DNA of 64,000 nt from Idiomarina sp. A28L (GTDB lineage: Bacteria > Pseudomonadota > Gammaproteobacteria > Enterobacterales > Alteromonadaceae): NCBI RefSeq assembly GCF_000218785.1, contig NZ_AFPO01000026.1:1-64000 (forward strand). Direction: 5' to 3'. Of this stretch, positions 44,483 to 53,438 are shown one piece after another. Under the pieces are notes generated by a model. That model was not told the DNA's origin. It saw only the letters and a program-made list of their open reading frames with translations, and made no database searches. Positions within the stretch are counted from its first letter, which is position 1, and each line of letters starts with the position of its first letter. The translations under genes were made by a program, and so were the position numbers.

Positions 44483-46156
44483 TTACTCTAAGTTCTTCTC
44501 GCCTTTCCGTAAACGTGTTAACACAGAGCCACACTCGAGTGCTATTAGTATCGCGGCAATTAACACCACAATATCGAGGCCAAACAAGAACCAATCTTGC
44601 TGATTATAGAAAGTATGCAACTGCAGAACTAACGCCGCTACTGTCATTACCAACAAGAAGATAAGTGGAATCAGGGTTACATACATCGGCCGGCCATAAC
44701 GCACGAGCATTACAGTTATCACCAGCAATGTAAGCCCTGCAAGTAACTGATTAGTTGTGCCGAACAACGGCCAAATAGTTAAACCACCGGAACCATCGGC
44801 ACCGCCCGCACCAAAGGCTAATAACAAACATGCGCCAACGGCTAGCAAGGTAGCAGGCACCACGCGCTGCATCCAACTTATGTTGTAGATTGAGCCCCAC
44901 TCTTGAAAAATATAGCGTTGTAAACGCAGGCCGGTATCCATGGTTGTACCCGCAAATAGTACCGCCATTACTGTGAGCAGGGTTTGCGCGAGATTTTCAC
45001 TCAAGCCAATGCCTTCGCTAATAATACTAGCGCCCCCGGCCACAAACGCGTTTACACCGCCTTGGCCGAAGCTGTGATACACCGCTTGCCAATCTCCGAA
45101 GGTAGCAAAACCTGCACAGGCTGCAATAATTGCCGCCAACGCAAGCGAGCCCTCACCTACCGCACCGAAGTAACCAACGAAACGGGCATCGGTTTCTTTA
45201 TCTAACTGCTTCGATGTTGTACCGCCGGCAACTAGGCCATGGAAGCCAGAAATAGCACCACAGGCAATGGTTACAAACAGTAGCGGAATCATTGACGGCG
45301 TATTCGCCGGTAGATCGGTGTTAAACGCGGGGGCAACCATGTTCGGGCCCGCTATTAAAACCGCAGCGTATAGAAGAATTAAGCCAATGAACAACTGCAA
45401 ACCATTAATGTAATCGCGTGGTTGCAACAACATCCACACCGGTAATAGTGAAGCAATAGCAGCATAGCCGAAGAGAATAACAATCCATTGAGCACGATCA
45501 GATAGGCCCATAAAAGTTTCTGGTAGCGCTACAGGAAACACCGGCCCAAGCCCGATTAATGCATACAGGGCTATAACACCAATAATCGAAACCGCTATTA
45601 GCCCAACTAATTTTCTATAGATAAGTTGGCCAATAATGAGGGCTACAAATATTGCCCCCCAAACCGGTACTACCGCACTATTAAAATCAACCAAAAGGCC
45701 AGCAATAACCACCGCAAATACGGCGTTTACCATCAGAAGCACAAGAAAAATAACGATCATAAATAAGCTTCGAGCACGTTTGCCTACGATATCGCCCGTT
45801 AATGCACCGATTGATTTTGCTTTATTACGGTTGCTCGCCCAAATTGCGCCAGCATCGTGTACACCAGCGAAAAAGATAGTGCCGAAGATAACCCAAAGAA
45901 ACGCCGGCACCCAACCCCAGATAACAGCGATTGCAGGGCCAATGATAGGTGCAGCACCAGCCACCGAGGTGAAGTGATGGCCCCATAATACGAATTTGTT
46001 CGTGGGCACAAAATCTACACCATCTTCGAATTCGTGTGCGGGCGTGCGGAAGTTTGCGTCGAGTTTATAAATTTTTTCAGCAATAAACTTGGAGTAAATA
46101 AAGTATCCAAGTGCCATTGCCACAATACCTAAGATCAACACGAAAATAGAATTCAT
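44483..46156 (-). CDS. cstA: CstA-family carbon-starvation transporter
   Basis: A 557-residue inner-membrane protein with about 14-16 membrane segments. Family blocks: VPTNKFVLWGHHFTSVAGAAPIIGPAIAVIWGWVPAFLWVIFGTIFFAGVHD at the start, ISGFHGLVAGGTTSKQL, and WPLFGTTNQLLAGLTLLVI near the end. E. coli CstA and YjiY/BtsT import peptides or pyruvate during carbon limitation. It is shorter than E. coli CstA (701), matching the compact branch that travels with cory-CC-star proteins. ATG at 46156 has GGAA 6 bases upstream; the ATG two codons earlier is too close. Pyruvate or another small carboxylate is a plausible substrate. Confidence 0.92.
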   Translation of the reverse strand: MNSIFVLILGIVAMALGYFIYSKFIAEKIYKLDANFRTPAHEFEDGVDFVPTNKFVLWGHHFTSVAGAAPIIGPAIAVIWGWVPAFLWVIFGTIFFAGVHDAGAIWASNRNKAKSIGALTGDIVGKRARSLFMIVIFLVLLMVNAVFAVVIAGLLVDFNSAVVPVWGAIFVALIIGQLIYRKLVGLIAVSIIGVIALYALIGLGPVFPVALPETFMGLSDRAQWIVILFGYAAIASLLPVWMLLQPRDYINGLQLFIGLILLYAAVLIAGPNMVAPAFNTDLPANTPSMIPLLFVTIACGAISGFHGLVAGGTTSKQLDKETDARFVGYFGAVGEGSLALAAIIAACAGFATFGDWQAVYHSFGQGGVNAFVAGGASIISEGIGLSENLAQTLLTVMAVLFAGTTMDTGLRLQRYIFQEWGSIYNISWMQRVVPATLLAVGACLLLAFGAGGADGSGGLTIWPLFGTTNQLLAGLTLLVITVMLVRYGRPMYVTLIPLIFLLVMTVAALVLQLHTFYNQQDWFLFGLDIVVLIAAILIALECGSVLTRLRKGEKNLE

Positions 46157-46293
46157 CAGCATTTCCTAATTGTTGTTATTCGATACTCATCATATGAGCA
46201 AAAACCATGCAATGCCAAAACCTCAGTAAGGCACCGAAGCGCATGAAGTAAAGCAGTTAAAAAAAGCAACCATCTATTTCTTTATTCTATTCG

Positions 46294-46328
46294 TCTATCC
46301 TATTTATCCTATTCTTCTATCCTATTTA
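46294..46328. repeat. short direct repeat upstream of cstA
   Basis: Two copies of TCTATCCTATTTA (46294-46306 and 46316-46328), 22 bases apart, lie in a pyrimidine-rich run that continues left with related TCTATT units. They are in the 312-base region upstream of cstA. Apart from this and the terminator at 46382, I see nothing else in 46157-46468. Confidence 0.6.
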
Positions 46329-46381
46329 AACCTTAGCAACTTACATACCACTTTCGGATTAGACTTTAGCCTTAACCCAAT

Positions 46382-46419
46382 AAAAAAACCGGCCATTGTT
46401 TTCACAATGACCGGTTTTA
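46382..46419 (-). terminator. intrinsic terminator after the Oar-like receptor
   Basis: Stem AAAACCGGTCATTGT / ACAATGGCCGGTTTT on the minus strand with a GAAA loop and a run of T. It lies 50 bases beyond the receptor stop. Confidence 0.9.
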
Positions 46420-46468
46420 ATTCTTCTATTACGTAGATTCTATAACATATAGGGATTATCCCAAGTTA

Positions 46469-49400
46469 TTAGAACTGGTAACGAATACCAATTTTAGCAG
46501 ACCAAGTTGACGCACGAGCGTTAAACCGGGTTGCAGAAGCTGGCGTTTCATCGAAGCCACCAAACGGTGCGCCATAAATGTATTGTCCAGTTTCAGTATC
46601 GATACCTACTGAAGCTAAGCGAACACCTGTATCAGCAAAGCTCACAGTGTGGCGTTGGTTCTTCTGATCTAATAACGCTAACACGTTACGGATATCAAGA
46701 TAGATTGCGCCTTTATGACCTTCCATGAAACCACGGATTTCTTGCTCGAAGCGGAAATCTAGGTTGGTGTTCCAAGGACCACGGTTACCTTCGTTACGTA
46801 CTGCGTAGCCACCAGCAAACTGCTCTAAGTTTGCAGATTGAATCCACTCAGCGAACTGTGCGTAAGTTAACCCACCAGTATAGCGTACGTTCGGATCATC
46901 AGCACCACTTGGAATGTAAGGCAAGTAGTTGGTAGAAGACCACAAGTTGCTCGATGAACCGTCACCAAATCCACGGAAGCGGAAGGTATCAAGTGCATAG
47001 CTGTAAGGACGACCAGAAGTGCGGTCCCAGAACAAGCTGAAGTTAGAACGATAGCCAGGGAAAAACTCACGGCTGTAGTTAACAGACGCCATCAAACGGT
47101 GTTCGATTTCGTATGAAGCACGGCCCACAGTTGGGTTTTGCTTATCAATAGCTGTTTGGAAGTTGTAGTTTGAATGCGCTGTAGATGAACCACCAGATGT
47201 AATATCTTTCACATCTTGGTTAGTGTAGCTAACGCGAACACTTAAACCGTTATCCCAGTTGTTACCCAAGCTCAAAGTAGAAATTAAGCTACGGCCACCA
47301 GATACGTTGGTTAACAAAATATCGAAACGGTTAGTGTTAAAACCACCAACTGTATCAGGGCGCTCACCTGCTAGCGGATCCCAACCTACGTATAATGGAC
47401 GACCACCAGCAGTAGTTACTTGGTTACCCGCGTCATCTAACAATGGGGCTTTAGTGAGGTTGGTCCATGCAACTTCACGGTCTTTCTCAGTGTAGATAAA
47501 TTCCGCAGAAGCAAACCAGCCTTCACCCAAGTAGCCTAAATCTAACTCTTCGTAATCAACCGCTAAGCTGTAACGAGTGTCGTATGGCATTTTGAAGTTA
47601 GGGTCGATTGGTGTGGTGTTACCATCACCAGCCGCTAACGAATCACGCATTTCTTGTGGAACAGAAGTGATGTCTACATTCTCAACATTAGATAAGTTAG
47701 GAGCAGCAACAACGGTTACACCATCGTTAGAGTATGCGTTTGAAATCCAAACATTAGGACGTCCACCTGCGAACATACCGGCACCACCACGAATAGTGAT
47801 GTTATCGTTGAACTGGTAGTTAAAGCTAAAGCGTGGAAGCAATAAATCTAAGCCATCCATGTTGTTCGTGTTGGCAAAGCCGTAACGATCAACAAAGTTC
47901 TGATTCAAGGCAGGAACGTCATCAGTGCTGAAACGCTCATAACGCAAACCAAAGCTTAGTGTAAGGTCCCAGTTAACATCCCACGTATCTTGCAAGTACA
48001 GCGCCATAGTGCCGTAATCGAAGTTCGCAGCGCCATCAGCAGCTACGTTAGTGAATGCATTTTGGTATTCAACTGAAGCAGCAAACTGGTTTTCAAAATC
48101 AGCAATGCTATCAAAGTAGAAGTTACCTAATGAGTTTTGTACGAATTCATTGAATACATCAATATTTTGGTATTCAGCACCAAACTGAATTTGATGTTCA
48201 TTCAACAGATATTCACCGTGCAACTGAATTTCAGTTGTAGTGGTTTCTAAGCTGTTAGCGTGGCGTGAACGATCTGGGCCTATGTTGATTTGGCCGCCGT
48301 CACCACCTGCGTTTTCTTCATCAGTGAAGCGAATTTGTACCTGACCAAAATTACGGCCAAGCATTGGGTCTTGCCCAGTAGCTACATCTTTAACCGATGC
48401 TTTAAACTCAGTACTAAAGTTGTTTGTCCAGTTTGAATAAATTTGCGTTGCAAAGTTATCCATCTCTTGGGTACGCAAGTACCAATAAGAGTTTAGGTTC
48501 AAGTTGGTTCGACCACCAGTTGTGGTGTTGTTCGCACCAACATCTTGAGCACTTTGATAAGTAAATGATAAACGGTGATCATTGTTAATGTTCCAATCGA
48601 TCTTCGCTAAAATTTTCTCATCTTGCTGTTCTGGTTGAACGTTCCAATCACCAGCATCAACACCGTAAACATTGCTAGCAATGCTTTGAATGCGGCTAAT
48701 TACGCTCGGATCGATATTTTTAGTTTCAACAGCAGAAGAACCAAGTGGGCCCTGCGCAATTGAAGTTGGTTCTTTATACTCTTCGTAGTTCACAAAGAAG
48801 AACAAACGATCTTGAAGAATCGGGCCGCCTAAACTAAAGCCATAAGATTCTTCTTTATAATCTAAATTAGGGCGGTTCGCATTTGGCGTATAACGGCTTG
48901 GATCTGGCGTTCCCGCTAATTCATCATTTGCTAGTTCATAGAAAAGTGAACCGAAGAATTCGTTAGTACCTGAACGAGTTACAGCGTTGATGCGAGCACC
49001 AGTGAAACCGCTATAACGTGCGTTGAATGGTACCGATTGAATTGAAACCTGTTCAATTGCATCGATTGAAATTGGTGAACGATTAGTTGGGTAACCACCA
49101 CTGTTCAAACCGAAATCATCGTTTTGGCCAATGCCGTCAACTGTAATACTGTTATAACGTGGGTTATTACCACCAACAGTAAGTGAACGGTTATTGTCAC
49201 CTAAATCAGTTGCCAATGGGTTTTGACGCACAACATCTTTCAAATCGCGGTCAAATGTTGGCATGTTACGGATTTCGTTTTCACCCCAAGTGCTCGAAGA
49301 GCCAGCTTGTAATGAAGTAGTATTAATTGTGCGGCCAGTTACTGTAATACGCTCGATGTTATCGCGGCGCTCATCTAACTGTGCGTTTAAACGATAAGCA

Positions 49401-49711
49401 TCACCTAACTGCAGGAAGATATCTTCTAAGGTTTTGCCTTCGTATACATCAGAATCGATGATGACAAGGTAAGGACCGCCAACGCGCAAACCCGTTGCGG
49501 TAAAGATACCCGCTTCGTTAGTTGTTGCTGTGGTAACGGTACCTGATGGAACGTGCTGAATGATTACGCGAGTGCCGGCCACTACTTCGCCTTGTGGACC
49601 AACGATCTGGCCGCGCATTGCAGATGACGTATCTGCTATTGCGATTCCAGACATACCCAACGTAAGCGCTACTGCTGCTGCAATGCGAGTCAGTTTCGTT
49701 GTCTTAGTCAT
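46469..49711 (-). CDS. Oar-like TonB-dependent receptor
   Basis: A 1080-residue outer-membrane protein of the Oar type. Signal peptide AAAVALTLGMSGIAIA; then a carboxypeptidase-regulatory-like Ig domain (MRGQIVGPQGEVVAGTRVIIQHVPSGTVTTATTNEAGIFTATGLRVGGPY) before the plug; TonB-box-like IERITVTGR; plug VGGNNPRYNSITVDGIGQNDDFGLN; a long barrel ending in ARASTWSAKIGIRYQF with terminal Phe. Relatives transport peptides, proteins or glycans, and Oar of Myxococcus is involved in outer-membrane exchange of signals. AGGAAAA precedes the ATG. Single gene with its own terminator; the 257-base upstream region is AT-rich and shows no further recognised site. Confidence 0.92.
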   Translation of the reverse strand: MTKTTKLTRIAAAVALTLGMSGIAIADTSSAMRGQIVGPQGEVVAGTRVIIQHVPSGTVTTATTNEAGIFTATGLRVGGPYLVIIDSDVYEGKTLEDIFLQLGDAYRLNAQLDERRDNIERITVTGRTINTTSLQAGSSSTWGENEIRNMPTFDRDLKDVVRQNPLATDLGDNNRSLTVGGNNPRYNSITVDGIGQNDDFGLNSGGYPTNRSPISIDAIEQVSIQSVPFNARYSGFTGARINAVTRSGTNEFFGSLFYELANDELAGTPDPSRYTPNANRPNLDYKEESYGFSLGGPILQDRLFFFVNYEEYKEPTSIAQGPLGSSAVETKNIDPSVISRIQSIASNVYGVDAGDWNVQPEQQDEKILAKIDWNINNDHRLSFTYQSAQDVGANNTTTGGRTNLNLNSYWYLRTQEMDNFATQIYSNWTNNFSTEFKASVKDVATGQDPMLGRNFGQVQIRFTDEENAGGDGGQINIGPDRSRHANSLETTTTEIQLHGEYLLNEHQIQFGAEYQNIDVFNEFVQNSLGNFYFDSIADFENQFAASVEYQNAFTNVAADGAANFDYGTMALYLQDTWDVNWDLTLSFGLRYERFSTDDVPALNQNFVDRYGFANTNNMDGLDLLLPRFSFNYQFNDNITIRGGAGMFAGGRPNVWISNAYSNDGVTVVAAPNLSNVENVDITSVPQEMRDSLAAGDGNTTPIDPNFKMPYDTRYSLAVDYEELDLGYLGEGWFASAEFIYTEKDREVAWTNLTKAPLLDDAGNQVTTAGGRPLYVGWDPLAGERPDTVGGFNTNRFDILLTNVSGGRSLISTLSLGNNWDNGLSVRVSYTNQDVKDITSGGSSTAHSNYNFQTAIDKQNPTVGRASYEIEHRLMASVNYSREFFPGYRSNFSLFWDRTSGRPYSYALDTFRFRGFGDGSSSNLWSSTNYLPYIPSGADDPNVRYTGGLTYAQFAEWIQSANLEQFAGGYAVRNEGNRGPWNTNLDFRFEQEIRGFMEGHKGAIYLDIRNVLALLDQKNQRHTVSFADTGVRLASVGIDTETGQYIYGAPFGGFDETPASATRFNARASTWSAKIGIRYQF

Positions 49712-49968
49712 GCCAATTTTCCTGCATAGTTAGTGTGTGAGAGTTTTCTAATAAGCTTGGACGCACAACGATAATACTGAATTATTTCAATTCAATGACA
49801 ATCGTAAATTAAAGCGCGCGTATTCTATGACAAATTCGTGACAGTTTCATAGGTTTTTCGCTGAAAATTGCTTCTTTTTTGTTACCTAATTGTAATCTGC
49901 CTGTCATTTTTCTGAGTATAGATTATACAACAAATATAACAATATAATTACAAGTGCTGGAAGATTAT

Positions 49969-51840
49969 TCAGTTCTCAGCAGCAAGGTAATCGGTGATTT
50001 CGGTTATAAAGGCTTCGCCATAGCGTTCAAGCTTGATTTGCCCTACACCCGAAACACGCAAGAACTCACTCTCAGTGCTGGGTAGCAGCAGCGCCATCTC
50101 TTGTAAACTGACATCGCTGAATACTACAAATGGCGGTTTGCCTTCTTTTTCGGCTATTTCTTTACGTAATTTCTTCAAGCGCCGGAACAACGCTTTATCG
50201 TGCTGGCCTTGTTCAACCACACTGTTTAACTGTGCAGTTGTAGCTAAACGCGGCTCCGCCAAAGTAAGGGCAACCTCACCCCGCAGCACCGGCCGCGCTT
50301 CTTCGGTTAGTACTAATGCGCTATGCCGGCGAATATCTTGCAGCAGTAAACCTCGGTGAATTAACTGCCGTAACACCGAAACCCAATATTCAGCCGAATG
50401 ATCACTGCCGATTCCATAGGTAGAAAGCTGCTCATGATTGAATTGCTTAATTTTTTGATTCTGGCTACCACGAAGTACATCAACCACATGATGCACTCCA
50501 AACTGCTGGCCCGTACGATACACGCAACTTAACGCTTTCTGCGCATCAACGGTACCATCGTATTGGCGTGGCGGCTGAATACATAGATCACAGTTTCCGC
50601 AGGCTTTATCGCGATATTCATTAAAATAATTGAGCAGAACAACACGGCGGCAAGTTTGCGCTTCGGCGAATGATGTCATGGCCGAGAACTTCTGTTTTTC
50701 TACCCGTAACTGCGGGGTTTCATCGTGTTCTTCTAGGATTTTCCACACCCAAGCTGCATCACTCGGTTCGTAGAGCATTACAGCTTCCGCTGCAGCACCA
50801 TCGCGGCCAGCACGGCCAGTTTCTTGGTAATAAGCTTCTACGCTACGGGGTAAATCGTAGTGCATTACAAAACGCACATTTGGTTTATTGATACCCATAC
50901 CAAAAGCCACAGTAGCCACGATTACATCAATATCATCACGAATAAAGCCCTGTAATGCAGCAGCTCGTTGATCGTGAGGCAGCCCAGCGTTGTATGCCGC
51001 CGCACGAATGCCTTCGCGCATGAGCATTTCTGCCAGCTCTTCGGTGCGTTTACGGCTGCCACAATAAATAATGCCAGAAGCACCGCGTTGGCGTTTAACG
51101 TATTTAAGCACTTGCGTGCGCGGCTTATATTTTTCTTGCACTAGATAACGAATATTTGGGCGATCAAACGAACCTTGCACTAGCGCAGAATCATCGAGGT
51201 GTAGGCGCTCTATTATATCTTGCCGTGTTACCGCATCGGCCGTTGCTGTTAATGCCAACACGGGCGCTCCCGGTAACTGTTCGCGAACTTCACCAAGCTG
51301 CCCGTATTCTGGGCGAAAATCATGGCCCCATTGCGAAATACAATGCGCCTCATCAACAGCAATCAGTGAAACCTGCACCTCTTGTAAGCGTTCTTGAAAC
51401 GAGCGTTGCAACAATCGCTCGGGCGCCAAATACAGCACTTTCAATTCGCCACTGTGTAGTTTGCGAAAGGTATCCATTACTTCTGGGGCATTTAACCCCG
51501 AGTGAATGGCGCCAGCCGCAATACCAAGTTCACGCATAGCCGCTACTTGGTCGTCCATGAGTGATACCAGTGGCGAAACCACAATGGTTACCCCTGGTAA
51601 CAACATAGCGGGCAACTGGTAACACATAGATTTCCCCGCCCCAGTAGGCAGAAGCGCTAACGTATCCCGGCCTTGCAGTACATTGCTGATAATCTCTTCT
51701 TGGCCGAAACGAAATTTATCGTAGCCAAATACATCACGCAGTAACCGGCGAGCTGAAGTTAAATCAGGTTTGCCAGAATCACTGTTTGCAGATTCTGCGG
51801 CTCGTTGTGCATACGTTTCGGCGGAATCGGTAGAAAACAC
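49969..51840 (-). CDS. recQ: ATP-dependent DNA helicase RecQ
   Basis: A 623-residue 3'-5' SF2 helicase of the RecF repair pathway. Seen: FRFGQEEIISNVLQGRDTLALLPTGAGKSMCYQLPA (motifs 0 and I), VDEAHCISQWGHDFRPEY (II), LALTATAD (III), YYQETGRAGRDG (VI), the zinc-binding Cys set CRRVVLLNYFNEYRDKACGNCDLC, winged helix, and a C-terminal HRDC domain (FVVFSDVSLQEMA). Start is GTG at 51840. Divergent from yigI, as in many relatives. Confidence 0.96.
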   Translation of the reverse strand: MFSTDSAETYAQRAAESANSDSGKPDLTSARRLLRDVFGYDKFRFGQEEIISNVLQGRDTLALLPTGAGKSMCYQLPAMLLPGVTIVVSPLVSLMDDQVAAMRELGIAAGAIHSGLNAPEVMDTFRKLHSGELKVLYLAPERLLQRSFQERLQEVQVSLIAVDEAHCISQWGHDFRPEYGQLGEVREQLPGAPVLALTATADAVTRQDIIERLHLDDSALVQGSFDRPNIRYLVQEKYKPRTQVLKYVKRQRGASGIIYCGSRKRTEELAEMLMREGIRAAAYNAGLPHDQRAAALQGFIRDDIDVIVATVAFGMGINKPNVRFVMHYDLPRSVEAYYQETGRAGRDGAAAEAVMLYEPSDAAWVWKILEEHDETPQLRVEKQKFSAMTSFAEAQTCRRVVLLNYFNEYRDKACGNCDLCIQPPRQYDGTVDAQKALSCVYRTGQQFGVHHVVDVLRGSQNQKIKQFNHEQLSTYGIGSDHSAEYWVSVLRQLIHRGLLLQDIRRHSALVLTEEARPVLRGEVALTLAEPRLATTAQLNSVVEQGQHDKALFRRLKKLRKEIAEKEGKPPFVVFSDVSLQEMALLLPSTESEFLRVSGVGQIKLERYGEAFITEITDYLAAEN

Positions 51841-51990
51841 GAAAACTCTCTTATTTGTTGCGAAAACTAATTAAAATTGCGAACTCTGCAAGAAAATACT
51901 CAGTATTACTAATTAGCATGGGTATCTTCGTTGACTCAAAAGCGGTTGCTGCCTATTGTATGCATCCCAGCCACAGATAACCATGAGCTT

Positions 51991-52449
51991 ATGACGCATT
52001 CTACCGTAATTGACCAACTTTCCGCCTTTATGAACGAACGAATTCCTTTCCAGAAGTATTTAGGCATCAAAGTAACCAAATTCGATGGCCAAGAATCGGA
52101 AGTTCGCTTCCAATGGAAAGATGAACTGGTTGGTAATGCTCCCATGCAAATTTTACATGGCGGCGCTACCGCAACAGCTCTCGATACAGCCGGTGGCGTT
52201 GTGATTATGGCCAGTGTAATCGAGCGTATGGAAAACAACGTAAGTGCCGAAGAAATAGTTGAACGCATGGCCCGTTGCGGCACAATTGATTTGCGAGTTG
52301 ATTACGTGCGCCCAGGCCGTGGCAAAGAGTTTATTACTACCGCAACGATTATTCGTTCTGGCAGCCGCGTAGCTGTGGCGCGTATGGAAATGCATAACGA
52401 AGAAGGCATGTTAATTGCGTTTGGCACCGGCACGTATATTGTTGGTTAA
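51991..52449 (+). CDS. yigI: YigI-like hotdog thioesterase
   Basis: A 152-residue hotdog-fold thioesterase closely like E. coli YigI (155 aa). Seen: FMNERIPFQKYLGIKV, the active-site helix region APMQILHGGATATALDTAGG, and TIDLRVDYVRPGRGKEF. Such enzymes hydrolyse acyl-CoAs. The longest frame begins at a TTG (51931), but ATG at 51991 (MTHSTVIDQ) gives the family length. Followed by rarD on the same strand after 71 bases. Confidence 0.88.
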   Translation: MTHSTVIDQLSAFMNERIPFQKYLGIKVTKFDGQESEVRFQWKDELVGNAPMQILHGGATATALDTAGGVVIMASVIERMENNVSAEEIVERMARCGTIDLRVDYVRPGRGKEFITTATIIRSGSRVAVARMEMHNEEGMLIAFGTGTYIVG

Positions 52450-52520
52450 AGGCCCGTTAAATTTGCTAAACTAGCGGCCTGTTTTTGCATCCGCTCAGCC
52501 CATTAATTCAAGGACCTTGC

Positions 52521-53438
52521 GTGAACCCAAATGATGAACAACGCACCGCTCGCCAAGGTGTTATCTTTGCTTTATGTGCCTACTCAATTTGGGGTTTTGC
52601 CCCCATTTATTTCAAAACGCTAGCACACGTTCCTGCTTTCGAAGTACTTGCCCACCGTATCGTTTGGGCTTTTTTGTTTATGCTGATTCTTATTCTAGGT
52701 ACCGGCCGCATGCAGCAGGTTATTCGCGCCTTCGATTCGCCGAAACTGTTGCTGCAACTTGGCGTTGCCGCCTGCCTCATTGGCTTTAACTGGTTTTTAT
52801 TTATTTGGGCGGTAGCCAATGATCATATTCTCGATGCCAGCTTAGGTTATTACATAAACCCATTATTAAATGTGGCGATTGGCATGCTCTTCTTTAGCGA
52901 GCGTTTACGGCGGTTACAGGTGGTTGCGGTAAGCCTTGCAGTTATTGGTGTGGCGATTCAAATCATTACTTTTGGTTCAGTGCCATGGGTGGCTTTGGCG
53001 CTGGCAGCTTCGTTCGCAACCTACGGCGCTATCCGTAAAAAACTTCCTTTTGATTCACTTACCGGGCTCTGGTTAGAAGTTATTCTATTGCTGCCAATGA
53101 TGCTGGTGTATTTCTTCTTTTTTGCCAATAGCAGCGCCAGCAATATGCTAGAAAACACTTGGCAACTAAATGTATTACTCATCTTGGCTGGTGTAATTAC
53201 CACCGTGCCCTTATTGTTCTTTACTGGGGCAGCTAAACGCATTCGTTATTCAACCTTAGGCCTATTTCAGTACATTGCCCCAAGCTTAATGTTTTTACTG
53301 GCGGTATTGCTCTACAACGAGCCGCTAGCCGCCGATAAACTGGTTACTTTTGTGATTATTTGGTTGGCTTTGGCTATCTATAGTTACGATGCGGTACGTA
53401 CCCACCAACAAGTGCGCCGCGCGGCTAAATTATTGTGA
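52521..53438 (+). CDS. rarD: RarD-family EamA transporter
   Basis: A 305-residue inner-membrane protein with ten membrane segments (two EamA halves). Typical RarD blocks: ARQGVIFALCAYSIWGFAPIYFKTLAHVPAFEVLAHRIVWAF, NWFLFIWAVANDHILDASLGYYINPLLNVAIGMLFFSERLRR, and STLGLFQYIAPSLMFLLAVLLYNEPL. Relatives are named for chloramphenicol sensitivity, but the true substrate is unknown. GTG at 52521 has AAGGA 6 bases upstream and is preferred to the longer frame. The stop overlaps the convergent uvrD end by 14 bases. Confidence 0.93.
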   Translation: MNPNDEQRTARQGVIFALCAYSIWGFAPIYFKTLAHVPAFEVLAHRIVWAFLFMLILILGTGRMQQVIRAFDSPKLLLQLGVAACLIGFNWFLFIWAVANDHILDASLGYYINPLLNVAIGMLFFSERLRRLQVVAVSLAVIGVAIQIITFGSVPWVALALAASFATYGAIRKKLPFDSLTGLWLEVILLLPMMLVYFFFFANSSASNMLENTWQLNVLLILAGVITTVPLLFFTGAAKRIRYSTLGLFQYIAPSLMFLLAVLLYNEPLAADKLVTFVIIWLALAIYSYDAVRTHQQVRRAAKLL

